6,198 bases of DNA, from NCBI GenBank assembly GCA_023424725.1, contig JAFADQ010000124.1, positions 1 through 6,198 of the forward strand, written 5' to 3'. The notes under the pieces were generated by a model. The model was not told where the DNA came from and did not search any database. It saw only the letters and a list, made by a program, of their open reading frames with translations. Made by a program: the position numbers and the translations under genes. Positions 4,075 to 6,198 of the stretch are shown one piece after another. The first letter of the stretch is position 1; every line of letters starts with the position of its first letter. The DNA is from Bacteroidota bacterium (GTDB lineage Bacteria; Bacteroidota; Bacteroidia; Cytophagales; Hymenobacteraceae).

Positions 4075-6198
4075 TTATTGTTTCACAACTTTGGTTTGGC
4101 TTACAACTCCGGTATAGGTTACTTTCAGCACATACACTCCCTGGGCCAGTGGCGCATCGGGCGTAATAGAAATTTCTCCGTTTCCGGCATCGGTATTTTT
4201 GTTATACACCTGGCGGCCCACCATATCGGTTAAAACCAGTTGCACGTTACCTTCGGCTCCTTTTACATTCACAAAAAGAGTTTCTTTAAACGGGTTAGGG
4301 TATACAACGGCTTCTAACGTTTTGCCTGCAGTAACTCTTGGAGATACGTTTACTTCGTCTGCTCCGATAGAAGTCATGGCCTGGCGGGTTTGGTTGTCTA
4401 TATCTGTGCTTACGGCCGGAAGCACCGGAACGAGAAGCAGCGGATCTGTTACAAGCGGCGACGTGGCCTGCAAATGCAGATCTGTGTTGCTAACATACAC
4501 CGGATCGAGGTCGGTAGAATTCATGTCGTGCGCACCGGCTGCGTTTGGCGCGTCTCTGAAATCGGTAAGCGAGAAGCGGTCGGCGTTAGCGATGCGGCCA
4601 ATTGCAGAAAGGCTGTTGTTGCTGTAATAGTTGTTATAATCGGCGTAATATTCCTGAATACCGGCGCCGATAGCGATAGCGTAGCCAGTGCCGCCGCCGT
4701 TGTACGCGAAGGAGTTATTACGCACATCCAGATACTGCGATTTCCAGTTGGTTACCGCAAAGCTGTAGCCGGTTCCGGAGTTATCGGTAAGCGTAGAGTT
4801 GTGGTATATCTTCATAAACTTCACGAAGTTAAGGTACAAGCCATCGGCGTGGGTAGAATTCTGAAAACCTCCACCAATCATATTATTTGCGATCAGTCCG
4901 GTATCGGCGGTAGCCAAAAGCTGGTTGTAGTTTACCATATTCAGGTAAGCACCCTGGCGGCCGGCATTCATCACTATATTATTCGTCATGGTTAACCCAT
5001 CCTCCACGCGGTTCACGATCATACCAATAGATCGTACGTTGCCTGTGCGCATATTTATGGTGTTTGCGTGAAGCACAGGGTTGTTATTATACAAAACATA
5101 CAAACCATATTCGTAGGCATTGGTAATGGCATTGCCTTCTATAACAAGGCCGGTGGCAGGAGTTGCCGCATCGCCATTAATCCGGATTCCGTGGTAACCA
5201 CCGTTTACAATGTTGTTGCTGATGGTAAGGTTGCTGGCTGTGTTGCCCGTATAATATTGCGGATTCGTAAACGAATTAGCAGCGATAATTCCCTGGCTAA
5301 GACCCATATTGGCTGAGGTGGCATTTACCGTAATAGTATTGCCGCTGATGGTGTTATTATCGGCCTCGTTCAGCAAATGGATTCCCCAGCCGGTTCCGCA
5401 GCTTCCTACAATGTTCAGGTCGGTTAACGTTACCCAATCTGTTCCGTCCAGACGGATAATGTCACGGTTTGTGCTGGTGCCGCAAAAACTGATTGTTTCG
5501 CCGTTTCCGTTTATGGTTACGGTGTTAGTCGCGCTTGCCCCCGAAATTGAGCCCAACAGCATTTGCCCTGTATAAGGTCCTGAGCCGGGAGTTACATCAA
5601 TAGTAACCGGGTTAACAATATTGCTGCAGTTAAGCACATCGGCGAGGTTCTGGAAGCTGGTGAAATTAAACAAATTACCTGCCTGGTTTTTATTAACGGT
5701 ATAAACCGGCTCATAAATAAGCGTGCCCGGAATTACTTTCTGCACAGCGCTTACGCCACCGGTAGCACCCGTAAATCCGAAATACACCTGCGAGTTACCT
5801 CCAAAAATGGTAGTAACAATATCTTCGGTTAGCGTGTAGCGAAGCACATTATCGAAGTATACTTTAAACTCGGTAGTAGCCGGATCCCAGGTTATGCGCA
5901 AAGTTCTGTTGGCGCAATTGGTTAGGTTAGGCGTAATGGTGGTGGTAGAAAGCGCGGTTGCCTGCTTGTTTTTAGTTACGATTAACTGCGAAGTAAGATA
6001 TATCTTCTGCATCACGGCAAGCGATTGTGTAAAGTTGCCATGCGTGCCATAATATCCCATATCGCCGCCTCCGCCACCAATGGCAGCTGTTCCGTTGTTC
6101 TGCAACACAAAGCCCAAACCATCGGCGCCACCGCACTGGTTGGTAGTAAAAGTAAAGTCGAAACTGCTGTTAAGGGTAATAGGCATATTGTTCCATAC
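4075..6198 (-). CDS. Secreted L-type lectin-like / parallel beta-helix protein with T9SS sorting domain, 5'-partial
   Basis: An exported, probably surface-bound or released, carbohydrate-binding protein. The frame is open to the window edge: four codons (V W N N) precede the first ATG at 6186, and that Met is inside the lectin fold, so the true start and signal peptide lie beyond 6198. Numbering from that Met: residues 1-158 are L-type lectin-like (SSFDFTF, ADGLGFVLQNN, TLRITWDPATTEFKVYFDNV, VYFGFTGATGG). Residues about 190-560 are a right-handed parallel beta-helix with repeated N-rich turns (NNTISGNTITV, LTISNNIVNGGYHGIRING, LVIEGNAITNAYEYGLYV), a fold seen in polysaccharide lyases and adhesins. 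The helix part ends in IGADE (607-611). Residues 622-703 are a T9SS type A sorting domain (VVYPNPFKETLFV, LTDMVGRQVY, GVYVLKV, ending KVVKQ), which directs outer-membrane export and is then cleaved. The usual lectin VEFDT motif is missing (SLAVMQKIYLTSQL, 55-68). No catalytic residues for a lyase can be assigned by eye. Two hairpins follow the stop. Confidence 0.88.
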   Translation of the reverse strand, partial: VWNNMPITLNSSFDFTFTTNQCGGADGLGFVLQNNGTAAIGGGGGDMGYYGTHGNFTQSLAVMQKIYLTSQLIVTKNKQATALSTTTITPNLTNCANRTLRITWDPATTEFKVYFDNVLRYTLTEDIVTTIFGGNSQVYFGFTGATGGVSAVQKVIPGTLIYEPVYTVNKNQAGNLFNFTSFQNLADVLNCSNIVNPVTIDVTPGSGPYTGQMLLGSISGASATNTVTINGNGETISFCGTSTNRDIIRLDGTDWVTLTDLNIVGSCGTGWGIHLLNEADNNTISGNTITVNATSANMGLSQGIIAANSFTNPQYYTGNTASNLTISNNIVNGGYHGIRINGDAATPATGLVIEGNAITNAYEYGLYVLYNNNPVLHANTINMRTGNVRSIGMIVNRVEDGLTMTNNIVMNAGRQGAYLNMVNYNQLLATADTGLIANNMIGGGFQNSTHADGLYLNFVKFMKIYHNSTLTDNSGTGYSFAVTNWKSQYLDVRNNSFAYNGGGTGYAIAIGAGIQEYYADYNNYYSNNSLSAIGRIANADRFSLTDFRDAPNAAGAHDMNSTDLDPVYVSNTDLHLQATSPLVTDPLLLVPVLPAVSTDIDNQTRQAMTSIGADEVNVSPRVTAGKTLEAVVYPNPFKETLFVNVKGAEGNVQLVLTDMVGRQVYNKNTDAGNGEISITPDAPLAQGVYVLKVTYTGVVSQTKVVKQ

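Noticed and set aside
4390..4995. 201-codon plus-strand frame opposite the lectin/beta-helix gene
   Set aside because: It is antisense to a frame with clear beta-helix repeats and a T9SS domain. Its composition reflects the repetitive codons on the other strand.
6184..6186. ATG taken as the start of the lectin/beta-helix protein
   Set aside because: The frame stays open to the window edge and this Met is inside the lectin fold with no signal peptide, which a T9SS cargo needs.

Overview
The window looks like chromosomal DNA from a member of the Bacteroidota, most likely Cytophagales and possibly Hymenobacteraceae-like; the genus is a guess. The support is a type IX secretion (T9SS) sorting domain at the end of one secreted protein, a membrane-anchored TPR/HTH regulator of a type common in this phylum, a sequence matching the Bacteroidota promoter (TTTG, then TAnnTTTG), and a G-rich palindromic intergenic repeat I associate with these genomes.

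Layout. (1) Positions 1-1201, minus strand: the first 400 codons of a secreted peptide-N-glycosidase F-like protein. It has no stop inside the window, so its 3' end lies off the left edge. (2) Positions 1202-1866: a 665-bp divergent intergenic region with three phased TAACA repeats and a G-rich palindromic repeat. (3) Positions 1867-3603, plus strand: a 578-residue protein with signal peptide, periplasmic TPR region, one membrane segment, coiled coil and C-terminal helix-turn-helix, probably a membrane-tethered transcription regulator starting at GTG. (4) Positions 3604-4074: a 471-bp convergent intergenic region with a well-matched promoter, a pair of mutually inverted perfect hairpins and a strong terminator. 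(5) Positions 4075-6198, minus strand: a large secreted protein with an L-type lectin-like domain, a parallel beta-helix and a C-terminal T9SS sorting domain. Its 5' end lies off the right edge.

How they may work together. The two minus-strand genes encode exported proteins that would act on or bind glycans outside the cell. The regulator between them is divergent from the PNGase-like gene and convergent with the lectin gene. Control of the PNGase-like gene by the regulator is a reasonable guess from the shared upstream region, but nothing in the sequence proves it.

The most interesting non-coding signal is the hairpin pair at 3766-3837. The second hairpin is an inverted copy of the first, and all four differences are paired so that both stems stay perfect. 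I saw no tRNA, rRNA, CRISPR array or transposase gene.
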